A stretch of DNA of 64,000 bases from Pseudomonas maumuensis (lineage in GTDB: Bacteria > Pseudomonadota > Gammaproteobacteria > Pseudomonadales > Pseudomonadaceae), in assembly GCF_019139675.1 (NCBI RefSeq), contig NZ_CP077077.1, positions 2,232,001 through 2,296,000 on the forward strand, written 5' to 3'. The first letter of the stretch is position 1. Each line of letters opens with the position of its first letter. The notes under the pieces were generated by a model. It saw nothing but the letters and a program-made list of their open reading frames with translations. It was not told the DNA's origin and searched no databases. This document shows positions 52,588-63,847 of the stretch, one piece after another. A program made the position numbers and the translations under genes.

Positions 52588-53832
52588 TTAGGCTTCAGCG
52601 TCCCACGGACGATCGCCTTTTTCATCCTTGACGCGGGTCGGCAGGCCCATCACGTCCAGCGCCTTGAGGAACGGCTCGGCCGGCAGCTCCTCGACGTTGA
52701 CCATGCGCCCGGCATCCCACTGGCCACGGGCAACCAGCAGCGCGGCGGCTACCGGAGGCACGCCCGCGGTGTAGGAAATACCCTGGCTGTCGGTCTCGGC
52801 GTAGGCTTCTTCGTGGTCGGCCACGTTGTAGATGAACACCTCGCGCGGCTGGCCGTCCTTGGTGCCCTTGACCAGGTCACCGATGCAGGTCTTGCCGGTG
52901 TAGCCCGGAGCCAGCGAGGCCGGATCCGGCAGCACGGCCTTGACCACTTTCAGTGGCACCACTTCCAGGCCTTCGGCGGTCTTCACCGGTTGCTCGCTGA
53001 GCAGGCCGAGGTTCTTCAGCACGGTGAACACATTGATGTAGTGCTCGCCGAAGCTCATCCAGAAGCGCACGTTCGGCACGTTCAGGTTCTTCGAGATCGA
53101 GTGCACTTCGTCGTGGCCGGTCAGGTACAGGTTCTGCGAACCCACTACCGGCAGATCGTCGGTGCGCTTGACCTCGAACATGGTGTTGCTGGTCCACTGG
53201 CTGTTCTGCCAGCTCCAGACTTGCCCGGTGAACTCGCGGAAGTTGATTTCCGGGTCGAAGTTGGTGGCGAAGTACTTGCCGTGGGAGCCGGCATTCACGT
53301 CCAGGATGTCGATCGAGTCGATCTGGTCGAAGTACTGCTGCTGCGCGAGTTTCGCGTAGCTGTTCACCACACCCGGGTCGAAGCCGACGCCGAGAATGGC
53401 GGTAATGTTCTTTTGTTGGCACTCTTCGAGGTGTTTCCACTCGTAGTTGCCGTACCACGGCGGGGTCTCGCAGATCTTGCCCGGCTCTTCGTGGATGGCG
53501 GTGTCAAGATAAGCGACACCGGTATCGATGCAGGCGCGCAGCACCGACATGTTGAGGAAGGCTGAGCCAACGTTGATCACGATCTGCGATTCGGTCTCGC
53601 GGATCAGTGCCTTGGTCGCCTCGACATCGAGGGCGTTGAGCGAGAAGGCCTGGATGTCGGCGGGAACCTTGAGGCTACCCTTGGCCTTGACGCTGTCGAT
53701 GATGGCCTGGCATTTGGAGATGTTCCGTGACGCAATCGCAATACGACCCAGTTCGTCGTTATGCTGTGCGCACTTGTGGGCCACCACCTTGGCGACACCT
53801 CCTGCACCAATGATAAGAACGTTCTTCTTCAA
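52588..53832 (-). CDS. Carboxynorspermidine/carboxyspermidine dehydrogenase (saccharopine dehydrogenase family)
   Basis: A 414-residue oxidoreductase with the NAD(P) loop VLIIGAGGVAKVVAHKCAQH, then SRNISKCQAII, VINVGSAFLNMSVLRACIDTGVAYLDTA (in parts) and ILGVGFDPGVVNSYAK. It condenses aspartate semialdehyde with putrescine or diaminopropane to carboxy(nor)spermidine. It lies 30 bases after nspC in the same direction, the conserved pair for the alternative spermidine route. ATG at 53832 with AAGGAG upstream. Confidence 0.92.
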   Translation of the reverse strand: MKKNVLIIGAGGVAKVVAHKCAQHNDELGRIAIASRNISKCQAIIDSVKAKGSLKVPADIQAFSLNALDVEATKALIRETESQIVINVGSAFLNMSVLRACIDTGVAYLDTAIHEEPGKICETPPWYGNYEWKHLEECQQKNITAILGVGFDPGVVNSYAKLAQQQYFDQIDSIDILDVNAGSHGKYFATNFDPEINFREFTGQVWSWQNSQWTSNTMFEVKRTDDLPVVGSQNLYLTGHDEVHSISKNLNVPNVRFWMSFGEHYINVFTVLKNLGLLSEQPVKTAEGLEVVPLKVVKAVLPDPASLAPGYTGKTCIGDLVKGTKDGQPREVFIYNVADHEEAYAETDSQGISYTAGVPPVAAALLVARGQWDAGRMVNVEELPAEPFLKALDVMGLPTRVKDEKGDRPWDAEA

Positions 53833-53862
53833 TTCAGCTTTTCTCCTTCATGAAAGCCTGTC

Positions 53863-54960
53863 TTACGACAGGCTCGAAACGTAGTCTTCGAAACCGAACT
53901 CGCGCACCACTTCGACGCTGCCGTCGAGTTGCTTGACCGCGATGGATGGCATTTTCAGACCGTTGAACCAGTTTTTCTTGACCATGGTGTAACCGGCGGT
54001 GTCGACGAACGACAGGCGGTCACCGATCTGCAGTGGCTTGTCGAATTGGTACTCGCCGAAGATGTCGCCGGCCAGGCACGACTTGCCGCAGACCATGTAG
54101 GTGTGCGCGCCGTCGTTGGGGGCCATCTTGGCGTTGAGGCGGTAGATCAGCAGGTCGAGCAGGTGCGCTTCGATCGAGCTGTCGACCACGGCCAGGTGCT
54201 TGCCGTTGTACAGGGTGTCGAGCACGGTCACTTCCAGCGAGGCGCTGTTGGTGATGGCCGCTTCGCCCGGTTCCAGGTAGACCTGCACGCCGTAGGTTTC
54301 GGCGAACTGCTTCAGGCGTGCGCAGAAGGCGTCCACGGCATAGTCTTCGCCGGTGAAGTGGATGCCGCCGCCGAGGCTGACCCACTCGACCTTGTGCAGC
54401 AGGTGGCCGAAGCGCTCCTCGATGTGCGTGAGCATCTTGTCGAACAGGCCGAAGTCGCCGTTCTCGCAGTTGTTGTGGAACATGAAGCCGGAGATCTTCT
54501 CGATCACCTTCTCGATCTTCTCTGGATCCCACTCGCCGAGGCGGCTGAACGGGCGCGCCGGGTCGGCCAGCAGGTAGTCGGAGCTGCTCACCTGCGGGTT
54601 GACGCGCAGGCCGCGCACCTTGCCTTCGGACTGCTCGGCGAAGCGCTCGAGCTGGCCGATGGAGTTGAAGATGATCTTGTCGCAGTTGTCGAGCATCTCT
54701 TCGACTTCGTCGTCGGCCCAGGCCACGCTGTAGGCATGGGTTTCGCCGGCGAACTTCTGGCGGCCGAGCTTGAGCTCGAACAGCGAAGACGAGGTGGTGC
54801 CGTCCATGTACTGCTGCATCAGGTCGAATACCGACCAGGTAGCGAAGCACTTGAGGGCAAGCAGTGCCTTGGCACCGGAGTGTTCGCGCACGTAGGCGAT
54901 CTTCTCCATGTTGCTCAGCAGCTTGGTTTTGTCGATGAGGTAGTACGGCGTCTTGATCAT
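53863..54960 (-). CDS. nspC: Carboxynorspermidine decarboxylase
   Basis: A 365-residue fold III PLP decarboxylase. The PLP lysine is Lys37 in LLALKCFATW; YSVAWADDEVEE, GLRVNPQVSSSDYLLADPARPFSRLG and WVSLGGGIHFTGEDYAVDAFC (segments) are family blocks; the second active-site loop MVCGKSCLAGDIFGEY contains the catalytic Cys. It converts carboxy(nor)spermidine to (nor)spermidine. First gene of the two-gene unit. A GC hairpin lies in its leader. Confidence 0.94.
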   Translation of the reverse strand: MIKTPYYLIDKTKLLSNMEKIAYVREHSGAKALLALKCFATWSVFDLMQQYMDGTTSSSLFELKLGRQKFAGETHAYSVAWADDEVEEMLDNCDKIIFNSIGQLERFAEQSEGKVRGLRVNPQVSSSDYLLADPARPFSRLGEWDPEKIEKVIEKISGFMFHNNCENGDFGLFDKMLTHIEERFGHLLHKVEWVSLGGGIHFTGEDYAVDAFCARLKQFAETYGVQVYLEPGEAAITNSASLEVTVLDTLYNGKHLAVVDSSIEAHLLDLLIYRLNAKMAPNDGAHTYMVCGKSCLAGDIFGEYQFDKPLQIGDRLSFVDTAGYTMVKKNWFNGLKMPSIAVKQLDGSVEVVREFGFEDYVSSLS

Positions 54961-57687
<2,727 letters not shown>

Positions 57688-57692
57688 CGCCG

Positions 57693-57740
57693 ATCGCGGG
57701 GCATGTCGCATCGGCGCTTCGATGCGACATGCCCCGCGAT
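57693..57740. repeat. Perfect 48-bp palindrome after katG (REP-like, possible terminator)
   Basis: A 21-bp arm beginning ATCGCGGGGCATGTCGCATC and its exact reverse complement enclose a 6-base loop, GCGCTT. It starts with the ATCGCGGGGC of the REP family but continues differently. It separates convergent katG and the MHS transporter gene. No T-tract. Confidence 0.88.
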
Positions 57741-57755
57741 GTTGGCTATCCCGTC

Positions 57756-59090
57756 TTAAAGCCCCTGGGATGCCTGCAACGGGTCGGTGCCCGGATTTTC
57801 CTCATGCAGCGAAACCTGCGCGGTCTCCGGCAATGCCAGCCCGCCGATCAACGCCAGCAAGGCAATCACCACCAGGTAGAACGCCGGCGCCAGGCGGCTG
57901 CCGCTCTGTTCGATCAACCAGGTCGCCACCAGCGGCGCGGTGCCGCCGAACAGGGTGTAGGCGACGTTGTAGGTGATCGCCGAGGCGGTGTAGCGGCTGC
58001 GCGTGGGGAAGCACTCCGACAGCAGCGCGGCGGTGACCACACCACTCATCAGCGCGCCGATGGCCAGCAGGATCACTCCCAGCAATGCCCCCGCCAGCGA
58101 TCCTGAGCTGGCCAGCCAGTAGGCCGGGAACACCGCGACCATTACCCAGAGGCAAGTGAAGCCGATGGTCCGGCGCCGCCCGACACGATCGGAAAAGGCG
58201 CCCGCCAGCGGGCAGCCGGTCGCGGCGAACAGCAGCGCCACGGTCGAGACCAGTAGCGCCTGGGCGCGGCTCAGGTGGCCGACCGTCTGCAGGTAGGTGG
58301 CGAAGTAGGTGGTGAACATGTAGAACGACAGCGCCGTCAGCGATATGAACGCGCCAAGGTTGCGGATGGTGCGGCCATGGTGGCGCAGGGTATCGCCCAG
58401 CGGCGAATGGCTGTGCGCCTTGCCTTCGGCCAGTGCCTGGCGAAACGCGGGTGTTTCTTCCATGCGCCAGCGCAGGTAAAGGCCGACCAGGCCCAGGGGC
58501 GCGGCGACCAGGAACGGAATACGCCAACCCCAGGCATTCATCGCCTCGGGAGTGAGGCTCGCCTCCAGACCATAGGCGATGACCGCCGCACAGGCGAAGG
58601 CGGAGAAGGTCGAGACCGGCACGAAGCTGCCGTAGAACGCGCGCCTGCCCCGTGGCGCGTGCTCCATCAGATAGGCGCAAGCGCCGGCATATTCACCCCC
58701 TGCGGAAAACCCCTGCAGGCAACGGGCGAGGGTGAGCAGCGCCGGGGCCAGCACGCCGATGCTGGCATAGGTCGGCAGCAGGCCGATCAGCGTGGTGGAG
58801 CCGGCCATTAGCAGGATGGTCAGCGACAGGATGCGCTTGCGCCCGAGACGGTCGCCCAGCGCGCCGAACACGATGCCGCCCAGCGGGCGCAGGGCGAAGG
58901 CCACGGCAAACACGGCGAAGGTCTTGAGCAGGGCGACACTGGCATCCTCGCTGGCGAAGAACTGGCTGGCGATCAGCGTGGCGAGGAAACCGTAGACGGC
59001 GAAGTCGAACCATTCGACGAAGTTGCCGATGGCCGAGGCGGCGATCACCCGCCGCAAGGTGGCGGGTGGGACCTCGTGGGCGATGGACAT
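57756..59090 (-). CDS. MFS transporter, metabolite:H+ symporter (MHS/ProP-like) family
   Basis: A 444-residue, 12-segment importer of the MHS branch, which takes up organic acids or osmolytes with protons. The diagnostic N-terminus IAASAIGNFVEWFDFAVYGFLA, then RPLGGIVFGALGDRLGRKR (motif A), RCLQGFSAGGEYAGACAYL and RMEETPAF are all present. The start at 59090 (MSIAHEVPP) has GGAGAG upstream; the longer frame is not conserved. Substrate (citrate, ketoglutarate, proline-betaine and others are possible) cannot be told. Confidence 0.9.
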   Translation of the reverse strand: MSIAHEVPPATLRRVIAASAIGNFVEWFDFAVYGFLATLIASQFFASEDASVALLKTFAVFAVAFALRPLGGIVFGALGDRLGRKRILSLTILLMAGSTTLIGLLPTYASIGVLAPALLTLARCLQGFSAGGEYAGACAYLMEHAPRGRRAFYGSFVPVSTFSAFACAAVIAYGLEASLTPEAMNAWGWRIPFLVAAPLGLVGLYLRWRMEETPAFRQALAEGKAHSHSPLGDTLRHHGRTIRNLGAFISLTALSFYMFTTYFATYLQTVGHLSRAQALLVSTVALLFAATGCPLAGAFSDRVGRRRTIGFTCLWVMVAVFPAYWLASSGSLAGALLGVILLAIGALMSGVVTAALLSECFPTRSRYTASAITYNVAYTLFGGTAPLVATWLIEQSGSRLAPAFYLVVIALLALIGGLALPETAQVSLHEENPGTDPLQASQGL

Positions 59091-59239
59091 GGGGTGCTCT
59101 CCGGTGGTCTTGGCAGCCTGGGCGGATGCGCCGCGCTCGGGGCGCGGCGTCGTTGTTGTCGGGCCAGTAGACAAGCGGCAGGGCGAGGGTGCTTTGTCGG
59201 GGGCGACCTCCGGATGCCTGTTAGCACCGGATGCCGGGT

Positions 59240-59692
59240 TCAGTGCAATGGCATCGGGATTGGCAGGCGAGGCATGAGTACCAGGGGCGCGATTACATCG
59301 ACATGACCGTCTTCGAACAGGCTTTCGGGAACGGGCGGGTAGGTGGTTCTCCAGCATTCGTGCTCGACCAGTTGTTTCAACTGTTTCAAGGGAGAGGCAT
59401 TGGCCCAGATGGGCAACAGCCGTTCATGGGCAGGCGAACTGCGCACGGCCTTGCAGGCAGTAGGGCGGTTGTTCCGGTCCAGGGTGAGCTTGAGCGTGAC
59501 CACGCCGACCAGGGTGCCTTGGTTGGCGGCATCGATGCGGTTGATGAGTGCGCTCTGCATGGCCGCGGTGAAACCGGCCAGGGCGGCGGCGTCGACCTTT
59601 GCCCTGGCCTCGGGTTTGGCGCTGCAGGCCATGAGGGTGAGCAGGCCAAGCGCTGCCAGGGGGAGAAGGGTGAAACGCTGGATCTTCGACAC
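59240..59692 (-). CDS. Putative lipoprotein (150 residues)
   Basis: A small lipoprotein with lipobox TLMAC (Cys23) after a normal signal, then AKPEARAKVDAAALAGF. The middle (TLVGVVTLKLTLDRNNRPTACKAVRSS) looks like a TonB-C-terminal or energy-transducer-type fold, but I am not sure. The GTG at 59692 was chosen because AAGGA lies 7 bases before it and the lipoprotein signal then starts normally. Single gene; family not named. Confidence 0.68.
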   Translation of the reverse strand: MSKIQRFTLLPLAALGLLTLMACSAKPEARAKVDAAALAGFTAAMQSALINRIDAANQGTLVGVVTLKLTLDRNNRPTACKAVRSSPAHERLLPIWANASPLKQLKQLVEHECWRTTYPPVPESLFEDGHVDVIAPLVLMPRLPIPMPLH

Positions 59693-59798
59693 GGGAACGT
59701 CCTTGGAGGCGAACACCGGTACCTGCGTGTACCGGTTTGAAAAGGTGCAGTAGCTTAACGTGGCTGGCGCTTCGATCTTCAGGGGGCAGGGCTTCCCC

Positions 59799-60578
59799 TC
59801 ACTCACGGTCGCAACGCGCAGGCAACGGCCAGGTGTGGGGCGGGCGCTGATCTTTCAATTGCTCCGGCACCTCGATTGGCGGCTCGTGCGGACCAAGCGC
59901 CGCCTCGATCTGGCGAACGCTGCGCAGGTAGGGGTCGAGGTCGGTACCCAGCCCGGCCTGGTGCGGGATCCACCAGGCGATGACCTGGGGCTGCCCGTGT
60001 TCATCTTCGGTCAGCAGCACCTTCCAGAACGCCTCGGGCGTGGCGATGCCGTGGGACTGGATGAAGGCATCGTTGTCCAGGGCCGCGCCGGCATGGCCGA
60101 ACACCACGCCACCGATGACTGTCACCGGGTGCAGGTCGCGGTAGCACTCGGTCAGCAGTTCGGTCTGGTACCAGGTACGGCTGTTGTGCGCGGCCAGTTG
60201 CGGGACGATGTTGCTCATCAGGTTGGAGGCGTCCATCGCCGCCCGGTCGTCGTCGAAATGATTGTTGGCCGCCAGGTGGCCGCGATGGTAGCCCTTGGGC
60301 GTCGAGTAGGCCTTGGTCGAGAACTGGCCTTTGCAGCCTTCGGGCAGGCTACGGTCGATACGGAAGTTGTCGATGCGTTGCAGCAGCCCCTGATCTTTGC
60401 CAAGGCTGAAGCTGAAGCGGTGCGGCTCGCCGCGCTGGCAATCGTACCAGAGGCGGAAACGACCGTGGTCGAGCAGGGTCAGCGGCGTTGCGGCAGGGTC
60501 GGGGGCTGGCGGCGAGGGCAGGCGAGGCATGCAAGAGGTAAGGCTGAGGGCCGCCAACAGGAACAGCAAACGGCGCAT
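59799..60578 (-). CDS. DNA/RNA non-specific endonuclease, lipoprotein form
   Basis: A 259-residue NUC1/Serratia-nuclease-type beta-beta-alpha-metal endonuclease. It carries a lipoprotein signal (LSLTSC, Cys16). The active site is YHRGHLAANNHF at 97-108: His101 matches the catalytic His of DRGH, with the first Asp replaced by His98; the following Asn binds the metal. SNIVPQLAAHNSRTWYQTE follows as in the family. Surface attachment suggests degradation of extracellular nucleic acid or defence against incoming DNA. ATG at 60578. Confidence 0.86.
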   Translation of the reverse strand: MRRLLFLLAALSLTSCMPRLPSPPAPDPAATPLTLLDHGRFRLWYDCQRGEPHRFSFSLGKDQGLLQRIDNFRIDRSLPEGCKGQFSTKAYSTPKGYHRGHLAANNHFDDDRAAMDASNLMSNIVPQLAAHNSRTWYQTELLTECYRDLHPVTVIGGVVFGHAGAALDNDAFIQSHGIATPEAFWKVLLTEDEHGQPQVIAWWIPHQAGLGTDLDPYLRSVRQIEAALGPHEPPIEVPEQLKDQRPPHTWPLPARCDRE

Positions 60579-60606
60579 GACGCGTCTTCCTTGAACAAAG
60601 CGCGGG

Positions 60607-60753
60607 ATGTTACAGCAGTCTGGCCAGCGGCGTATCGAGGCGGTCGGCGCGCGCATCAGTCGCGCGGTGCTCGCGTTTCCTGGCGGGCACCGTTTGCGCT
60701 TCATCGATCCGGACGGCTATGAGCTGGCGGTGTGGACGGCGAGCGCCGTCTAG
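60607..60753 (+). pseudogene. Remnant of a VOC/glyoxalase-like gene (48 codons)
   Basis: The frame ends GGHRLRFIDPDGYELAVWTASAV and stop, the standard C-terminal strand of glyoxalase/bleomycin-resistance-type proteins, with RIEAVGARISRAV before it as in their last helix. Nothing upstream in any frame supplies the rest, because the nuclease gene lies there on the other strand. It is a decayed 3' fragment left after deletion. Confidence 0.65.
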
Positions 60754-60756
60754 GTG

Positions 60757-62340
60757 TCAGGCTGGGTGGTCGATGCACACACGGTTTCGCCCTTGCTGCT
60801 TGGCCCGGTAGAGCGCATGGTCGGCCCTGCGCAGGGTGTCCGCGGGGTCGTCACCTGCCAGGGGCTGCCAGCTGGCCACGCCCAGGGAGATCGTAATTCC
60901 GCCAACGGGCTCGATCGGGGTGTACTCCACGTTCAGGCGCAAATGGCCGGCGATGGCGGTTGCCACCTCCAGCGCTGCGCCCGGCAACAGCATCAGGAAC
61001 TCCTCGCCACCGGTGCGGCACAACAGATCGCCCTCACGGCAGGTGCCACGCATCAAGCCTGCCAGCCGCTGTAGCACCAGATCGCCGATATCATGACCGT
61101 GGCTGTCGTTGACTTGTTTGAAATGGTCGATGTCCAGCACCACCACGGAGAAACCACGTTTCTCGGCCTGCAGCAAACGCAGTGTCTGCTGCAGGCCACG
61201 GCGGTTGAACAGGCCGGTCAGCGGGTCGGTCTGGGCGTCGTGGTTGAGCCGACCGATGCGTTCCTGCAAAAGGTTCAGGCCGAACAGCAGGGCGCGCTTG
61301 AGCTCCGCGGCCTCGGCATACCAGGCTCGGACCTGGTGGATACGTTCGGTGGGCTGTTGCCCGCCCGTGCCGCGGGCGACCGTGGCCAGTTGCCGGAGCG
61401 GATGGGCGATGACTTGCGTCAGCCAGTACAGCAGCAGGCAGCCGAGCAGGGCCAGTGGCGCGGAAATGGCCACGACATTGAGGACTAGCTGGCGCAGCGG
61501 CGCCACGGTCTGTTGCAGCGGTTGCTGGGAAACGATGGCCCAGCCGGTGCTTGGCACCGTGGCGAAACCGGCCAGCATCTCCACGCCCTGGCTGTTCACC
61601 AGTCTCCGGGTGCCTTGGAGGAGGCCGGGCAGTTCGTCGAGCAGCGTGTTGTCGCCCACCAGGGTGCCGACCCGCTGACTGTCGGGGTGAAACAGCAGCC
61701 GGCGGTTGCGATCTACCACGTAGAGGTACGAGCCGTTCTGGTAGAAATGCGTGCCCAGCAGGCTGTTGAGCAGGTTGCGCTCGCGCAGGTACAGGCTGCC
61801 GCCGATGTAGCCCTGGTAGTGCCCGTTGGCGTCGAAGATCGGTTGCGACACTATCACCAGCAGGTTGTTGGCCACCGACAGGAAGGGCGTGGATACCAGT
61901 GTGCGGCGTTCGCGCAAGGCCTCCAGGGCAGCGGGCGAGCTGGCTTGGGTCCCGGCCAGGTGCTGCAGCGGTGCTGGCGAAAGCGTGCGCACCACACCCT
62001 GGGCGTCGACCCGCAAGGTGGAGTTGAATAGGTTGCTTTGCTGCTGCAGGCGGTCGATCTCGGCCTGCACCAACTGATCGTCATCAGGGTGCAGGGCGCA
62101 TTGGCTGGCGCTGTAGGCCAGTTGCTGCAAGGCATTGCCCAAGGTGGTCTCGGTCACGGCGGCCAGTTTGGCGGCATAGGCACGGTTGGCTTCCAGGGCG
62201 CTGTCGATCAGCAGTTGGCGTTGCACCCGATAGCTGGCGAAGTAACTGGCCAGCAGCATCACCAGCGCGGTGGTGGCGCAGAGCGCAAGTATGAGTGTGC
62301 GCAGGTCGGGGCGCCGTTTGTGGGGGGAAACGTATCGCAA
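60757..62340 (-). CDS. Diguanylate cyclase with periplasmic Cache sensor (dCache-GGDEF)
   Basis: A 527-residue membrane protein: helix at about 15-35, a periplasmic dCache-type sensor (40-280), a second helix (285-310), then a GGDEF domain. The active site is Gly444-Gly-Glu-Glu-Phe448, functional in this family, and the product-inhibition I-site Arg435-Glu-Gly-Asp438 is five residues upstream. FNRRGLQQTL and DIDHFKQVND are the substrate and metal blocks. It makes c-di-GMP in response to an external ligand. The only in-frame start before the first helix is TTG at 62340, with AAGGA immediately before. Confidence 0.92.
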   Translation of the reverse strand: MRYVSPHKRRPDLRTLILALCATTALVMLLASYFASYRVQRQLLIDSALEANRAYAAKLAAVTETTLGNALQQLAYSASQCALHPDDDQLVQAEIDRLQQQSNLFNSTLRVDAQGVVRTLSPAPLQHLAGTQASSPAALEALRERRTLVSTPFLSVANNLLVIVSQPIFDANGHYQGYIGGSLYLRERNLLNSLLGTHFYQNGSYLYVVDRNRRLLFHPDSQRVGTLVGDNTLLDELPGLLQGTRRLVNSQGVEMLAGFATVPSTGWAIVSQQPLQQTVAPLRQLVLNVVAISAPLALLGCLLLYWLTQVIAHPLRQLATVARGTGGQQPTERIHQVRAWYAEAAELKRALLFGLNLLQERIGRLNHDAQTDPLTGLFNRRGLQQTLRLLQAEKRGFSVVVLDIDHFKQVNDSHGHDIGDLVLQRLAGLMRGTCREGDLLCRTGGEEFLMLLPGAALEVATAIAGHLRLNVEYTPIEPVGGITISLGVASWQPLAGDDPADTLRRADHALYRAKQQGRNRVCIDHPA

Positions 62341-62499
62341 TCCTTGGCCTCGTGGGATACAGCGGGTGGTTCACCCTACGCGCTTGGCGCAAGGTGAACC
62401 ATGCATACGGACAATTGCAGGCTTAGCTGATCGGGTGCGCTCAGATTTCTTACAGTAATCATGGATTTTGCCGCGATGGTGCCCCGTGCTTACCCGGCA

Positions 62500-62979
62500 T
62501 CAGGGCGCGGCCTGCTCCAGGGCCCGCAGGTCATCTTCGACCTGCTGCATGCGCGCTTGTGCCAGGGCCTGGACCTTGGTATCGCTGGCGCTCTCGCGCA
62601 TCAGGCGGGTGAGTTTTTCGCTCAGGCGCTTGCCCTCGTCGCTCTGGCTTAGCGCCTTGGCCTTGGCCGGGTCGCGGGTGACCTGGACGATGGTGGCGAA
62701 CTCGGTATCGTTGAAGTTTTCTTCGCTGTACAGCTTGAACAGGTCCTGGCGCTGGTCCTCGACGGTGAGGTGCTTGCGCAGCACTGCCTTGATCTTGTCC
62801 TGGGGCACCTGTGCATGGGTCATGGCCAGCAGCCCGGCCATGCGCTCGATGTTGTGGTCGTAGGCTTCCTGCAAGGGCAAGTTGGCGAGGATCTGTTCCT
62901 CACGGCTGGGCTTTTGGTCGCAGGCGGCGAGGGCGCCGAGCAGGAGCACGGGCAATAGTAGTCGGGTCAGGCGGGGCAT
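62500..62979 (-). CDS. Lipoprotein, helical (159 residues)
   Basis: A lipoprotein with signal MPRLTRLLLPVLLLGALAAC and Cys20 (lipobox LAAC), then DQKPSREEQILANLPLQEAYDHN (segments) and a mostly helical body (DLFKLYSEENFNDTEFATI, KLTRLMRESA). No family recognised. It stands before the small membrane protein gene on the same strand, 56 bases away. Confidence 0.75.
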   Translation of the reverse strand: MPRLTRLLLPVLLLGALAACDQKPSREEQILANLPLQEAYDHNIERMAGLLAMTHAQVPQDKIKAVLRKHLTVEDQRQDLFKLYSEENFNDTEFATIVQVTRDPAKAKALSQSDEGKRLSEKLTRLMRESASDTKVQALAQARMQQVEDDLRALEQAAP

Positions 62980-63035
62980 GGGGCAGCCTTGGGCACGGTA
63001 AGGCTTGCGAGTCTACTGCAAACGCGGTGGGAAAT

Positions 63036-63191
63036 TCAGCGTTGCAACGGATTGCGCAGGCGTACCCAGACAATCGCCGGCAGGGCCATCAGCAGCCATT
63101 TCAGGTAGCGGTTCACTTCGTAGTGCTCGCAGGCGATACCGATGGCCGTGCAGACCACCACCACCGCCACGAACTGGATCATTCTTTCCAT
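63036..63191 (-). CDS. Small membrane protein (51 residues)
   Basis: A 51-residue frame, MERMIQFVAVVVVCTAIG at the start, then IACEHYEVNRYLKWLLMALP and WVRLRNPLQR at the end: two hydrophobic helices with a short polar turn and a basic tail. GGAA lies 8 bases before the ATG. The reading is clean for its whole length with typical codon use. It is a small inner-membrane protein of unknown role, possibly co-transcribed with the lipoprotein gene. Confidence 0.68.
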   Translation of the reverse strand: MERMIQFVAVVVVCTAIGIACEHYEVNRYLKWLLMALPAIVWVRLRNPLQR

Positions 63192-63474
63192 CGGTAGAGT
63201 TCCATCATTGCTGGGGCCAAAAGGGCCGCGGCGCGCACTTTAGCAGGTGGTGCGGGGGACCGAGGGTGGTATGCCATACGGCGTAACACTTTCACGGCGG
63301 CATGTGGCTGCCAGCTTGCTTATCGTGCGGCAATCCTGGCGTCCAAGGCGTTATCACATCCGGTGTCTGATAGGCCATCCCAACCGACACCGGCACTGCT
63401 CAACACCGTGTTCATTTCCATTCCCGCCGCATTCGCCTACCGTCTCCTTCCATCCCATCACAAGGAGATCACGC

Positions 63475-63795
63475 ATGCCCGAGCTTGCGTTGTACAAGGT
63501 GAAACTGCTGGACGAATTCGAGGCCCGCGAAGATGACTGGAGTTTCGGCCACTTCGAGCGCCGGCTGACCCAAGTCAAGCCCGCCGCCAACTATCAGGAT
63601 GCCAAGGGCATCATCAAGGCCGCGCACCTGGCGAACAACTGGCCGAACACGGTAAAGCGCTACCTGCTGAGCAACTACCAGGTACACGGCAATGTCAGCA
63701 GCGAGCTGACCGAAACCTTCATGCAAGTGCTGGCCAGCCTGACGCCGCAGGAGATGAAGGACTGGAAGCTACCGCAGGTAAACCAACCGGCCTGA
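63475..63795 (+). CDS. Hypothetical protein (106 residues)
   Basis: A soluble 106-residue protein (MPELALYKVKLLDEFEARED, WSFGHFERRLTQVKPAANYQ, FMQVLASLTPQEMKDWKLP). AAGGAG precedes the ATG with good spacing. Not recognised, but the Shine-Dalgarno and codon use mark it as real. A terminator-like hairpin follows. Confidence 0.72.
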   Translation: MPELALYKVKLLDEFEAREDDWSFGHFERRLTQVKPAANYQDAKGIIKAAHLANNWPNTVKRYLLSNYQVHGNVSSELTETFMQVLASLTPQEMKDWKLPQVNQPA

Positions 63796-63814
63796 TCACC
63801 GACAAGCCGGCAAT

Positions 63815-63835
63815 GCGCCGCGTCAGCGGCGCTTT
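63815..63835 (+). terminator. Weak terminator-like hairpin
   Basis: GCGCCGC-GTCA-GCGGCGC-TTT follows the 63475-63795 gene by 20 bases; only three T residues follow the stem. Confidence 0.5.
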
Positions 63836-63847
63836 GCGTCACATTGC

